Shown: positions 1 to 5,694, counted from the stretch's first letter. The stretch: 5,767 nt of DNA from Firmicutes bacterium UBA4996 (GCA_002396805.1 DGYW01000045.1:1-5767); one strand, 5' to 3'. The notes: generated by a model from the letters alone, not told the origin. Made by a program: numbers and translations.

Positions 1-936
1 GGAAGCTATCCCAAAACCCATGGGGTTCCCAACAATGTTTACTATGATCCCGTTCTTAATGTAAGGCGGGAAAGTCCCCGGGACGTGTCCGTTCCCAACA
101 TTGGTGAACTATTTCAGGAAGCTGGTTTGTCGACCATGTCCATTAACCACTTCATGATGGATAAAGGAACAGACGTACAAATCACTGGAGGTTGGAATAC
201 GGTCAACAGTAGATTGAAAAGCGACTTGCCTGCCCTTTTGGTCTTCATTGAGCAGACTCCCGATGGTGTTGGTCATCAACAGGGTGCCAAGAGTGACGAA
301 ATTGCTGGATCCATGAAACGAGTAGACCGTAGTTTTGGTAAGCTAATTAAGACCATGCAAGATTTGGGGATCTACGAAAATTCAGTTGTGATTCTCACTG
401 CGGATCACGGGATGACCCACATAGAGGAAGGCAAACGGCTGGGCAATTCAGTCACTAATGCCTTAACCATTCCTGGCCTCAAGATGGAATACTTAGGTAG
501 TGGTGTGGTCCCGGCTGATGATACTGATCTACTGTGGTTCCATATGGTCACGGGTGCCGCGATTGTGTATCGTAACCCAGTTACCGAAGAACAAGAGGAG
601 ATGTTGATCCAACGGCTCACATCTCTTGAGGGAGTTCATTCTGTGTGGGATCGAGAACGGATTGAACAAGAAGGTATGCATCCTGCTGTAGCTGACCTAT
701 GGATCAACCTAGAGGATGGCTACGGATTAGCAGCCCATGAAATGGGTGGCCATGCAAGCATCTTCCAGCAATCTGTTCCCCTGCTAATTAAGGGCCCTGG
801 AATCAAACAAGGACTAACCTTGGATGGGACGAGCGGAATTCGCACCATCGACATTGTCCCCACCATTTTACATATGATGGGACTAGAAATACCAGATACA
901 GTGGATGGTCGTATCTTAACTGAGATTTTTGATTAG
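1..936 (+). CDS. Type I phosphodiesterase / nucleotide pyrophosphatase family protein (alkaline phosphatase superfamily), 5'-partial
   Basis: The frame is open from base 1, so the gene is cut by the left edge; a GTG at 85 is an internal Val codon, not a start. 311 residues are visible. Near the beginning YPKTHGVPNNVYYDP matches the segment that follows the nucleophile Thr in nucleotide pyrophosphatases, so that Thr and the first metal Asp lie just outside. Metal ligands typical of the superfamily are visible, numbered from the first codon: Asp88 and His92 in TPDGVGHQQG, Asp135-His136 in TADHGM, and His251 in GGHAS. The C-terminal IDIVPTILHMMGLEIP followed by DG is the usual end of this fold. 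Such enzymes hydrolyse phosphodiester or pyrophosphate bonds using two zinc-type metals; the substrate cannot be read from this part. With the N-terminus missing I cannot say whether the protein is exported. The stop at 934-936 is followed directly by a terminator, so this is the last gene of its unit. Confidence 0.9.
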   Translation, partial: GSYPKTHGVPNNVYYDPVLNVRRESPRDVSVPNIGELFQEAGLSTMSINHFMMDKGTDVQITGGWNTVNSRLKSDLPALLVFIEQTPDGVGHQQGAKSDEIAGSMKRVDRSFGKLIKTMQDLGIYENSVVILTADHGMTHIEEGKRLGNSVTNALTIPGLKMEYLGSGVVPADDTDLLWFHMVTGAAIVYRNPVTEEQEEMLIQRLTSLEGVHSVWDRERIEQEGMHPAVADLWINLEDGYGLAAHEMGGHASIFQQSVPLLIKGPGIKQGLTLDGTSGIRTIDIVPTILHMMGLEIPDTVDGRILTEIFD

Positions 937-951
937 AACACAAGCTAAGTG

Positions 952-990
952 AAAACCCCCCTGACCCAATCTCGGGTTGGAGGGGTTTTT
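952..990. terminator. Bidirectional intrinsic terminator between convergent genes
   Basis: The arms 952-967 and 974-989 form a 16-bp stem around the 6-nt loop AATCTC. Read on the plus strand there is one C-A mismatch and two G-U wobbles. The outer part is AAAACCCC pairing with GGGGTTTT, so the stem is followed by T5 on the plus strand and by T4 on the minus strand. It lies 15 nt after the phosphodiesterase stop and 24 nt after the stop of the convergent phosphatase gene, so it can end both transcripts. Confidence 0.85.
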
Positions 991-1014
991 AGATCACCAA
1001 AAGTCCCACAAGCA

Positions 1015-1776
1015 CTAATCGACCAGAATTTGCAGTATTTCGCCGTGCACTAAACCATTGGAGGCCAAAATCTCGCTTCCTAAAGGATTGAAAGGATGAC
1101 CATTGCAATCGGAAATTTGACCACCCGCTTCTGTAACAATGAGGCTACCAGCGGCCATATCCCAAGGCTTTAGATACTTTTCCCAAAAGGCCTCAAAGCG
1201 TCCACAGGCCACATGGCAGAGATCGAGAGCGGCTGCTCCGGGCCGCCTTACCCCTTGAGAAGCCTTATAAGCTTCTTCAAACGCTCGCATATTGTCATCT
1301 GGGTTAGTTGCTACATCATACGGAAAACCCGTTGCCAAGAGACTGTTCTGTAATACAGGCTCCTTGGACACTTTGATCCTCTCCCCATTTACATAAGCAC
1401 CACTGCCCCGTTCGGCGGCAAAACACTCTTTAGAAACAGGATTATAGACAATTCCTAAGATGATTTCCCCACCTTTAGCCAAAGCCAACGAGATCGCAAA
1501 ATAAGGGAATCCGTGGGCGAAATTGGTGGTTCCATCTAACGGGTCAATATACCACACAAATTCATCTGACCTTTCGGTCCAACCCCCTTCTTCTGCACAG
1601 ATACTGTGGTGGGGGAACAATTTTGTGAACTGTTCAACAATGTACTGCTCTGATGCGCGGTCAGCATCGGTAACAAGATCAATACTACCTTTTTGTTCAA
1701 TAGAGAACCCAGAGTGCATTTTATCCAGTAGAATGTCACCTGCCGCCAGTGCTACTGCTTGTACCTTTTCAATCAC
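1015..1776 (-). CDS. Inositol monophosphatase family protein (SuhB/IMPase-like)
   Basis: This 253-residue protein is a full-length member of the Mg2+-dependent, Li+-sensitive phosphatase family. Visible motifs, in order, are VTDAD (35-39), the metal-site Glu in CAEEGG (60-65), motif A IDPLDGTTNF (77-86) with Asp78 and Asp81 as metal ligands, RRPGAAALDLCHVACGR (177-193), and motif B WDMAAGSLIVTEAGG (205-219) with Asp206. No key residue is missing. The family hydrolyses inositol-1-phosphate and related sugar or nucleotide phosphates (some members act on PAP or fructose-1,6-bisphosphate); sequence alone does not fix the substrate here. The start is GTG at 1776-1774, chosen because GGGAGGT lies 7 nt upstream and no in-frame ATG is available before the upstream stop. 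It is a single-gene unit, convergent with the phosphodiesterase gene and sharing its terminator. A possible promoter lies about 130 nt upstream. Confidence 0.95.
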   Translation of the reverse strand: MIEKVQAVALAAGDILLDKMHSGFSIEQKGSIDLVTDADRASEQYIVEQFTKLFPHHSICAEEGGWTERSDEFVWYIDPLDGTTNFAHGFPYFAISLALAKGGEIILGIVYNPVSKECFAAERGSGAYVNGERIKVSKEPVLQNSLLATGFPYDVATNPDDNMRAFEEAYKASQGVRRPGAAALDLCHVACGRFEAFWEKYLKPWDMAAGSLIVTEAGGQISDCNGHPFNPLGSEILASNGLVHGEILQILVD

Positions 1777-1781
1777 GTATG

Positions 1782-1796
1782 CTACCTCCCGTTCAT
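1782..1796 (-). other. Four-codon minicistron overlapping the SD of the phosphatase gene (weak)
   Basis: ATG AAC GGG AGG TAG is preceded at short distance by AGAAGG, and its last two codons overlap the GGGAGGT that serves the GTG start at 1776. If translated, its terminating ribosome would stop on the phosphatase SD, which could help or hinder initiation there. So short an ORF can easily occur by chance. Confidence 0.15.
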
Positions 1797-1903
1797 ACTG
1801 CTACCTTCTAATTCTCCTTATCAAAGAAAACACCTACCAAATAAGGAATATTCACGGTGGCCCGGAGATTGGCAGAGGCCATTAGGGGAGTAGCTCGAAC
1901 AGC

Positions 1904-1933
1904 ATTTAATTAAGTCTAGAAAGTAATTGTCAA
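1904..1933 (-). promoter_or_regulatory. Candidate sigma-A promoter for the phosphatase gene
   Basis: On the minus strand a perfect TTGACA (1933-1928) is followed after 18 nt by TTAAAT (1909-1904), 4 of 6 to TATAAT; ATTAAA one base earlier gives a 17-nt spacer. It begins only a few bases past the T-run of the terminator at 1938-1984, a sensible place for the next gene's promoter, and would give a leader of about 120 nt. The weak -10 keeps confidence low. Confidence 0.35.
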
Positions 1934-1937
1934 TAAC

Positions 1938-1984
1938 AAAAAGGCAAGCCCAGCCGTTACTCAATTAACGACCAAGCTCGCCTT
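1938..1984 (-). terminator. Rho-independent terminator of the small HTH gene
   Basis: On the minus strand the arms 1984-1966 and 1959-1941 pair over 19 bp around a 6-nt loop (ATTGAG), followed by T5 (1942-1938, the first two T's being paired). Every position pairs, but five pairs are G-U wobbles. On the plus strand those five become A-C mismatches, so the stem is clearly better as minus-strand RNA. It lies about 150 nt after the stop of the CD3324-family gene and just ahead of a candidate promoter for the next gene. Confidence 0.75.
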
Positions 1985-1989
1985 AATTT

Positions 1990-2022
1990 TACGGCACTTT
2001 AGGTTACCTAAAGTTTGCCATA
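1990..2022 (-). ncRNA. Bulged hairpin immediately upstream of the terminator (unidentified RNA element)
   Basis: As minus-strand RNA, UAUGGC (2022-2017) pairs with GCCGUA (1995-1990), including one U-G wobble. Then comes a 2-nt AA bulge (2016-2015), then an 8-bp helix ACUUUAGG/CCUAAAGU (2014-2007 with 2003-1996) closed by the triloop UAA. The wobble would be an A-C mismatch on the other strand, so the RNA reading is minus. Only about 5 nt separate it from the terminator stem. It may be part of a 3' UTR, or one arm of a riboswitch-like device. The inner 9-bp arms around a single base (1996-2014) could equally be a DNA operator. I do not recognise a known RNA class. Confidence 0.35.
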
Positions 2023-2134
2023 CCTCCGAAAGATCATATTGATCATCCCCCCTTCTTGGAGTTGATTGTGGGTCCCACTGCTCTTTCATTGTAACAACGA
2101 GACCACTAGTGTGCTTCCCAAATACTAATCAGAA

Positions 2135-2404
2135 TTATTCTTTCCTGTGGGCACTCACTATTTTGCGAATACTATCATAACCGAGATGATAGCGTTCCAT
2201 GAGGGAATAAATGCTCTCTCCCTTACGAAAAAGACGTACGATTTCTTTGTTTCTCTGGGCGATATGCTTTCTGGTTCCGTTTCGTTCACCCCAACCTAAC
2301 CTCTCCTCGGGCTTTTTGGGGATATAGATTTCTACACCTTGCACATATTCTTGGATAGCATCAAGGAGATGCTCTGGCAAGACATCTTCGGCGTTAACAT
2401 ACAT
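2135..2404 (-). CDS. CD3324-family small helix-turn-helix protein (Mor-activator-like)
   Basis: The 89-residue protein beginning MYVNAEDVLPEHLLDAI matches my knowledge of the CD3324 family: an N-terminal MxYVNAxxVLP, then YVQGxxIYIP (20-29), a WGExxGxR segment (38-45), QRNKEIVRLF (50-59) and a C-terminal HTH (about 62-84, GESIYSLMERYHLGYDSIRKIV region). The fold resembles the Mor transcription-activator domain; members are presumed DNA-binding but their targets are unknown. I choose ATG at 2404-2402 because the family starts this way. An in-frame TTG at 2413-2411 would add Met-Ala-Phe but lies only 3 nt from the GGGGG of the SD, whereas the ATG lies 12 nt away, so neither spacing is ideal. 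The start region lies in a repeat-rich leader that could hide it. No neighbour is co-transcribed in frame; a terminator follows at 1938-1984. Confidence 0.85.
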   Translation of the reverse strand: MYVNAEDVLPEHLLDAIQEYVQGVEIYIPKKPEERLGWGERNGTRKHIAQRNKEIVRLFRKGESIYSLMERYHLGYDSIRKIVSAHRKE

Positions 2405-2406
2405 AA

Positions 2407-2448
2407 AGGCCAACGTCCCCCTTTTATTTAAAGTACGGGCGTTGGCCT
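2407..2448. repeat. Inverted repeat AGGCCAACG / CGTTGGCCT spanning SD and start of the HTH gene
   Basis: The 9-bp perfect arms 2407-2415 and 2440-2448 are separated by 24 bp. In the minus-strand mRNA the loop contains the GGGGG of the SD, and the downstream arm begins right after it, covering the TTG codon and ending 2 nt before the ATG. Folding would therefore close the translation start. As DNA it could instead be a dimeric regulator's operator. Confidence 0.75.
2416..2422 (-). promoter_or_regulatory. Ribosome-binding site of the small HTH gene, in the loop of an inverted repeat
   Basis: The purine run AGGGGGA on the minus strand is the only SD-like sequence before the start. It is 3 nt from TTG (2413) and 12 nt from the family-supported ATG (2404), counted from the last G. 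It sits directly against the repeat arm 2407-2415, so pairing of that arm with 2440-2448 would hinder initiation. Confidence 0.5.
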
Positions 2449-2513
2449 AGTTTACACTCTAAAAGCATGGTGAATTAGATCTACGGGATCATCCACCACC
2501 GGTAGGCCAACGC
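2439..2513. repeat. Second, competing inverted repeat using the same middle arm
   Basis: GCGTTGGCCTA (2439-2449) is the exact reverse complement of TAGGCCAACGC (2503-2513), an 11-bp perfect match with a 53-nt loop. The 2439-2449 arm is the one that can also pair with 2407-2415, so the two hairpins are mutually exclusive. In the minus-strand RNA the arm 2513-2503 comes first. Confidence 0.7.
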
Positions 2514-2561
2514 ATGAACATGGTTCTCTGTAATCAAGTTCATTTGGATTGTAACAGTCAT
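2481..2561 (-). CDS. Possible 26-residue leader peptide upstream of the HTH gene
   Basis: ATG at 2561-2559 is preceded by GAGGTG (2573-2568) at 6 nt, a better SD than the one of the HTH gene itself, and the frame closes with TAG at 2481. The peptide begins MTVTIQMNLI and ends YRWWMIP, with tandem Trp codons 22-23. Codons 17-20 are exactly the upstream repeat arm 2513-2503, so a translating or paused ribosome would control whether that arm can pair. This suggests a translational-attenuation leader, but I know of no homologue, and an ORF this short with a chance SD cannot be excluded. Confidence 0.3.
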   Translation of the reverse strand: MTVTIQMNLITENHVHALAYRWWMIP

Positions 2562-2595
2562 CTGGCCCACCTCGCTTTCTTTATTTTCTGACTCT

Positions 2596-2624
2596 AGAAT
2601 ACCCCATTAGGGAGGAATAGGCAA
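2596..2624 (-). promoter_or_regulatory. Weak candidate promoter for leader ORF and HTH gene
   Basis: On the minus strand TTGCCT (2624-2619) and TATTCT (2601-2596) are separated by 17 nt; each matches 4 of 6 bases of the sigma-A consensus. Transcription would start near 2589, about 16 nt before the leader ORF's SD, giving an RNA that contains all three repeat copies. Support is positional as much as sequence-based. Confidence 0.25.
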
Positions 2625-2699
2625 GGGAAAATCACTTCGGAAGAGTTTTTTCCGGAGAGTGCGTATTGGGGAAAAGTTAAATAGAGACAAAATATCCCT

Positions 2700-2727
2700 T
2701 TGATCAAAGACGCCTGCCAGTTATAAT
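2700..2727 (+). promoter_or_regulatory. Sigma-A-type promoter of rsgA
   Basis: TTGATC (2700-2705) is followed after 16 nt by a perfect TATAAT (2722-2727). Transcription would begin near 2734, leaving a leader of about 46 nt before the rsgA ATG. No other good -10 is apparent in the gap. Confidence 0.5.
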
Positions 2728-2779
2728 CAACTTAACCGATGGATGAAAAATACATGCTAAGCGCAGTTTGGAGGCAAAA

Positions 2780-3853
2780 ATGATAGATTTAAAGAAATAC
2801 GGACTGACAACCCGTTTTGAACAAGAAGCCACATTATATGAGGGGTACTTCACAGCCAGGATCATCTCCCAACACCGGGAGCTGTATAATGTTGTGAGCC
2901 AGTCTGGAACCGCACTCGCCACGGTTTCTGGAAAATTAGCCTATAATGCAGTTGATAATACCCACTTCCCAGCTGTTGGCGATTGGGTGATGATTGATCG
3001 GGCTGACGATCGTTACGGCAACGCAGTAATTCATCATGTGTTGCAGCGCAAAAGCGTGTTCACCCGCAAAGCGGCAGGCACTACCAACTCTTTACAGATT
3101 GTGGCTGCGAATATAGACACCGTTTTCATTTGCATGGCACTGGATGCAGACTTTAACTTACGCCGCCTAGAAAGATATCTTTCTATCGCTTGGGATAGCC
3201 CTGCAGTTCCAGTTATAGTATTAACAAAGGCGGATCTCTGCGCTGATGTGGATGAAAAACTAACCCAGGTCTTTGCAGTAAATTCCGGAGCGGAAGTGAT
3301 TGTCTGCTCCGGCCTACAGGAAAACGGCTATAAAGACATCCTCCCACATATCAACGAAGGAAAAACCATCGCATTCATTGGCTCTTCTGGCGTGGGAAAA
3401 TCCACACTCATTAACCATTTGATGGGCGATGACATACTTTCTACCGGGGAAATTCGGGCTGACGGTAAAGGGCGCCACACTACAACCCACCGGCAGCTAC
3501 TTCTGCTACCTAACGGTGGCATTGTAATTGACACCCCGGGGATGCGAGAGTTACAGCTAGATTCGGGAGATTTGTCTCGATCCTTTGAAGACATTGAGGA
3601 GCTGGCAGCCTTGTGCAAGTTCAATGACTGCTCCCATAAAAACGAACCTGGTTGTGCCGTTAGAAAGGCAATCTTTGACGGAGAGCTAGCGGAAGGGCGG
3701 CTGCAAAATTACTATAAGCTGCAAAAGGAAATCTGCTATGATGAGCTCAACTCGCGCCAACGGGAAGAAGAAAAGATCAAAAATATGTTCGGTAGTATGG
3801 CGGGCTTGAAACAAGCCCTTAGGCATGCAAGGAGTAAAAACAAGCGTAGATAA
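2780..3853 (+). CDS. rsgA: Ribosome small-subunit-dependent GTPase RsgA
   Basis: This complete 357-residue circularly permuted GTPase helps late maturation of the 30S ribosomal subunit. In order: an N-terminal OB-fold region (about 20-95), G4 TKAD (149-152), the P-loop GSSGVGKST (201-209), switch region GRHTTTHRQ (231-239), G3 DTPGM (251-255), and the zinc site Cys279-x4-Cys284-x-His286-x5-Cys292. The G4-before-G1 order is diagnostic. It ends in a basic, Lys/Arg-rich tail. It is longer than the usual roughly 300 residues, as in stand-alone RsgA paralogues of Bacillota, and lacks the prpC/prkC neighbours that often flank the main copy, so it may be a second copy (inference). The start is ATG 2780, supported by GGAGG at 2770-2774 with 5 nt spacing; a TTG at 2768 overlaps that SD and is rejected. 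It is convergent with the ABC operon, with only 13 nt between stop codons. Confidence 0.95.
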   Translation: MIDLKKYGLTTRFEQEATLYEGYFTARIISQHRELYNVVSQSGTALATVSGKLAYNAVDNTHFPAVGDWVMIDRADDRYGNAVIHHVLQRKSVFTRKAAGTTNSLQIVAANIDTVFICMALDADFNLRRLERYLSIAWDSPAVPVIVLTKADLCADVDEKLTQVFAVNSGAEVIVCSGLQENGYKDILPHINEGKTIAFIGSSGVGKSTLINHLMGDDILSTGEIRADGKGRHTTTHRQLLLLPNGGIVIDTPGMRELQLDSGDLSRSFEDIEELAALCKFNDCSHKNEPGCAVRKAIFDGELAEGRLQNYYKLQKEICYDELNSRQREEEKIKNMFGSMAGLKQALRHARSKNKRR

Positions 3854-3866
3854 AAAAGCTGTGCCG

Positions 3867-4715
3867 TTATTTAGTCAGCATTCTCCACACACCTAGAGCA
3901 AAAAACACCAGAGCTGTAAGGATGAGAATCAAAATACTTCCGAAAGCACCTAGGGTGTAATCGCCGAACTGGAAGACTACGCCAAGACTTGTCTTAAACT
4001 CAGCCACTATCTCCGGCGGTGCTCCCATAAAAGACTGGGCTAATGGCACCTCCATGAACACCTGTCTAAAAAGGGCGGCTGCGTGAGAGATGGGAAACAC
4101 GCGAATTACAGCCTGCACCGGGCTTGGCAAGACACTAATCGGCACATAGATGCCTGTTAAAAAACCAATTAAGGTTCCGATTATGGTGCTGGCTACTGCG
4201 AAAGCATTTTGTGTCTTGAAGAAGGAAATCAGGAAAAACACCATGGACCCACTGGCTATGACTGAGAGCAGTACCAGACCTATGACCTTAAGCATGGCCA
4301 GAACGGGAAGAAGTCCTCCTCCGTTGACTAAGATGTATACCTCTGCCAAAACAAGGGCCACCATGCTCATAATCACACCTACAATGATTGTGCTGATCAG
4401 GTAGCCTCCCACTATGGAGGTTCTTGTTAGGGGAGAGCAATGAAAGTCTTTGGCAACTCCCTTGCTCTGATCATCCACGACCACACTTGCGGCACCCATT
4501 GTTGTGGTAACCGAAGTTACTGCTAAAAGACCCGCCATAATCCAGCTGTCCATGAGAAAACGAGCGCCCTTGATCTCAGTCAGATCAGCTGTGATGGTAT
4601 CTCCTAAGAATAAAACATACAAACCTATGATAATGAAAACTGCCAATAAGGAGAAAAAGACGGCAGTGCGATCTCGAAAGTAGAGTTTCAGATTACGGAT
4701 GGCTAATGGAATCAT
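3867..4715 (-). CDS. ABC-2 type transporter permease (DrrB-like)
   Basis: This 282-residue integral membrane protein is the channel half of the exporter encoded with the upstream ATPase. Six hydrophobic segments are visible at about 18-38, 57-78, 105-130, 137-163, 171-195 and 256-277, the ABC-2 membrane topology. A short cytoplasmic N-terminus (RNLKLYFRDRTAVFF) precedes segment 1, and LTGIYVPISVLP after segment 5 is the family's typical motif. The long hydrophilic stretch about 205-255 would be an external loop. ATG at 4715 overlaps the ATPase stop by 4 nt (ATGA), with AAAGGAGA (4730-4723) as SD, so translation is probably coupled. The substrate (drug, lipid, peptide or other) cannot be told from sequence. 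No strong terminator follows; a 4-bp GCTG/CAGC stem before T6 at 3851-3880 is too weak to call. Confidence 0.93.
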   Translation of the reverse strand: MIPLAIRNLKLYFRDRTAVFFSLLAVFIIIGLYVLFLGDTITADLTEIKGARFLMDSWIMAGLLAVTSVTTTMGAASVVVDDQSKGVAKDFHCSPLTRTSIVGGYLISTIIVGVIMSMVALVLAEVYILVNGGGLLPVLAMLKVIGLVLLSVIASGSMVFFLISFFKTQNAFAVASTIIGTLIGFLTGIYVPISVLPSPVQAVIRVFPISHAAALFRQVFMEVPLAQSFMGAPPEIVAEFKTSLGVVFQFGDYTLGAFGSILILILTALVFFALGVWRMLTK

Positions 4716-5626
4716 GAGCGAATCTCCTTTCCGGTGATGCCAATGAAGGCATCATCCATGGTACCTTGGAGCACCTCGAAACCGGAAATATGCTCTCTGC
4801 AACGTTCGATAATAGGCAAGGCGTCAAGGGTACTGGCGATGGCGATGGTGACTATGTCAGCCTGTTCTTCGTAACTGAGGGAGAGCTCTTCTAGTACGTG
4901 GGTTAGTTCTTTCCTATGAGCGACGTGCAGTCGCAATTGGTCGGTGGCATATCTTGCCTTCAACTGTGCAGGAGTGCCTTTGGCAGCAATTTCCCCATGA
5001 TCAATAACTATCACATAATCGGCCTTCGCTGCCTCCTCCATATAGTGGGTGGTCAAGAAGACCGTCATTCCAGTCTCTTCTTGCAGTTCGCGGATGCATC
5101 CCCACACGTTTCTCCGGGTTTGGGCATCTAGACCTGTGGTGGGTTCATCGAGAAAGAGAATTTGGGGCCTATTTACAAGAGCCCTGGCAATGTCGGCACG
5201 TCTACGTTGACCGCCGGAGAGTTTTCCATAGGGACGATCTAGAAAATCTAGGGCTTCTGTGGCTTCGGCTGCCTGTACTACCGCTTCATGCAGGTCAGAC
5301 CCTGCAAGGCCGTAAAAGCTTCCTCTGGTGAGAAGATTCTCCCTGACCGTCAAAAGGTCATCAAGGAGGTGTCCTTGAAAGACTACACCAATAGCTGAGC
5401 GAATTTTGCTATCTTCTTGACCTAAGGCATGACCATTAATCACCACTTCACCTTCATCGGCCTTCAGAGCTGTGCTTAGGATCTCAATAGTTGTGGACTT
5501 GCCCGCGCCATTGGGTCCTAAAAAGGCAAACAGTTTGCCTTTCTCCACGTAAAAATCAATGCCCCTGACCGCTTTCACATTACCATAGGATTTGACCAAA
5601 CCATGAACTTCTATCATTTTCTCCAT
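4712..5626 (-). CDS. ABC transporter ATP-binding protein (DrrA-like)
   Basis: This 304-residue nucleotide-binding subunit powers the ABC-2 permease encoded just downstream. All motifs are intact: Walker A GPNGAGKST (37-45), Q-loop Gln84 in VVFQ, signature LSGGQ (136-140), Walker B ILFLDEP (156-162), D-loop TGLD (164-167) and switch His194 in TTHYMEEA. After the ATPase domain, a C-terminal domain (about 225-304) ends in MDDAFIGITGKEI, like the DrrA/CcmA exporter branch. I choose ATG at 5626 because AGAAGG (5638-5633) lies 6 nt upstream. The longer frame from 5665 has no SD, and the ATG three codons downstream (5617) has poorer spacing. It is first in a two-gene operon and appears divergent from a gene starting at the window edge. 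Confidence 0.94.
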   Translation of the reverse strand: MEKMIEVHGLVKSYGNVKAVRGIDFYVEKGKLFAFLGPNGAGKSTTIEILSTALKADEGEVVINGHALGQEDSKIRSAIGVVFQGHLLDDLLTVRENLLTRGSFYGLAGSDLHEAVVQAAEATEALDFLDRPYGKLSGGQRRRADIARALVNRPQILFLDEPTTGLDAQTRRNVWGCIRELQEETGMTVFLTTHYMEEAAKADYVIVIDHGEIAAKGTPAQLKARYATDQLRLHVAHRKELTHVLEELSLSYEEQADIVTIAIASTLDALPIIERCREHISGFEVLQGTMDDAFIGITGKEIRS

Positions 5627-5647
5627 GACTCGCCTTCTTTCTGCCAA

Positions 5648-5694
5648 TTTCCTGGAAACTATCATGTCATGGTAGTACTTGGCATTCTTATGCC
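5648..5694. promoter_or_regulatory. Dyads in the ABC operon upstream region (possible operators)
   Basis: Two perfect small dyads lie between the ABC ATPase start and the divergent frame: TTTCC-T-GGAAA (5648-5658) and GGCAT-TCTT-ATGCC (5681-5694). CATGAT also occurs three times in this gap on the minus strand, near 5664, 5718 and 5764. Any could serve a local regulator, but short dyads are common, and I could not place a convincing promoter for the ABC operon. Confidence 0.2.

Larger units (their letters stand above)
1777..2134. other. Gene-poor interval (358 bp) with minus-strand RNA hairpins and a candidate promoter
   Basis: I find no protein gene I would defend here. Reading toward the phosphatase gene on the minus strand, it holds a bulged hairpin (1990-2022), a strong terminator stem (1938-1984), a candidate promoter (1904-1933) and a leader of about 120 nt ending in the GGGAGGT ribosome site. 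A 42-codon minus-strand frame starting at about 2085 has no SD and runs into the terminator stem, so I do not call it. Confidence 0.6.
2405..2779. other. Intergenic region (375 bp) between divergent small HTH gene and rsgA
   Basis: No gene of normal size is present. The half nearer the HTH gene (to about 2624) holds its candidate promoter, a possible 26-codon leader ORF and three AGGCCAACG copies. The half nearer rsgA holds the rsgA promoter and SD. Between them, 2633-2642 and 2650-2661 form an imperfect hairpin (CACT plus CGGAA arms, with an internal loop) that has no plus-strand T-run and no clear role. Confidence 0.6.

Noticed and set aside
85..87. GTG as start of the phosphodiesterase gene.
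   Set aside because: The frame is open to base 1 and encodes family-specific residues before it, so the gene begins outside the window.
405..620. Antisense open frame inside the phosphodiesterase gene, and similar frames inside the phosphatase, rsgA and ABC genes.
   Set aside because: Each lies opposite or out of frame within a gene with clear family motifs, without a recognisable product of its own.
1883..1940. Plus-strand GGGGAGTAGC followed later by GTCAATAAC, resembling the core of the yybP-ykoY manganese riboswitch.
   Set aside because: The surrounding helices do not form by eye, the rest of the consensus is not evident, and no plus-strand gene (such as mntP or terC) lies within reach downstream. 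A covariance-model search with RF00080 would settle it.
1938..2026. Minus-strand GGCAAAC ... CGTAAA, which recalls the cyclic-di-GMP-I (GEMM) aptamer.
   Set aside because: The strings GGGACGCAAAGC and the tetraloop-receptor helix are not matched, and here GGC pairs directly with GCC next to the inner hairpin, giving a different topology. Kept only as an unidentified structured RNA.
1959..2087. A 42-codon minus-strand frame (starts MKEQWDPQS, ends KASLVVN).
   Set aside because: There is no SD before the ATG, and the frame runs through both hairpins and ends inside the terminator stem, so structure explains the sequence better than coding.
2633..2661. Imperfect hairpin upstream of rsgA (CACTTCGGAA with TTCCGGAGAGTG).
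   Set aside because: It has an internal loop and no plus-strand T-run, and it lies upstream of the rsgA promoter; no role can be supported.
3851..3880. Possible terminator at the end of the ABC operon: GCTG/CAGC stem followed by T6 on the minus strand.
   Set aside because: The stem is only 4 bp with a 14-nt loop, too weak to call; it also overlaps the end of the permease gene.
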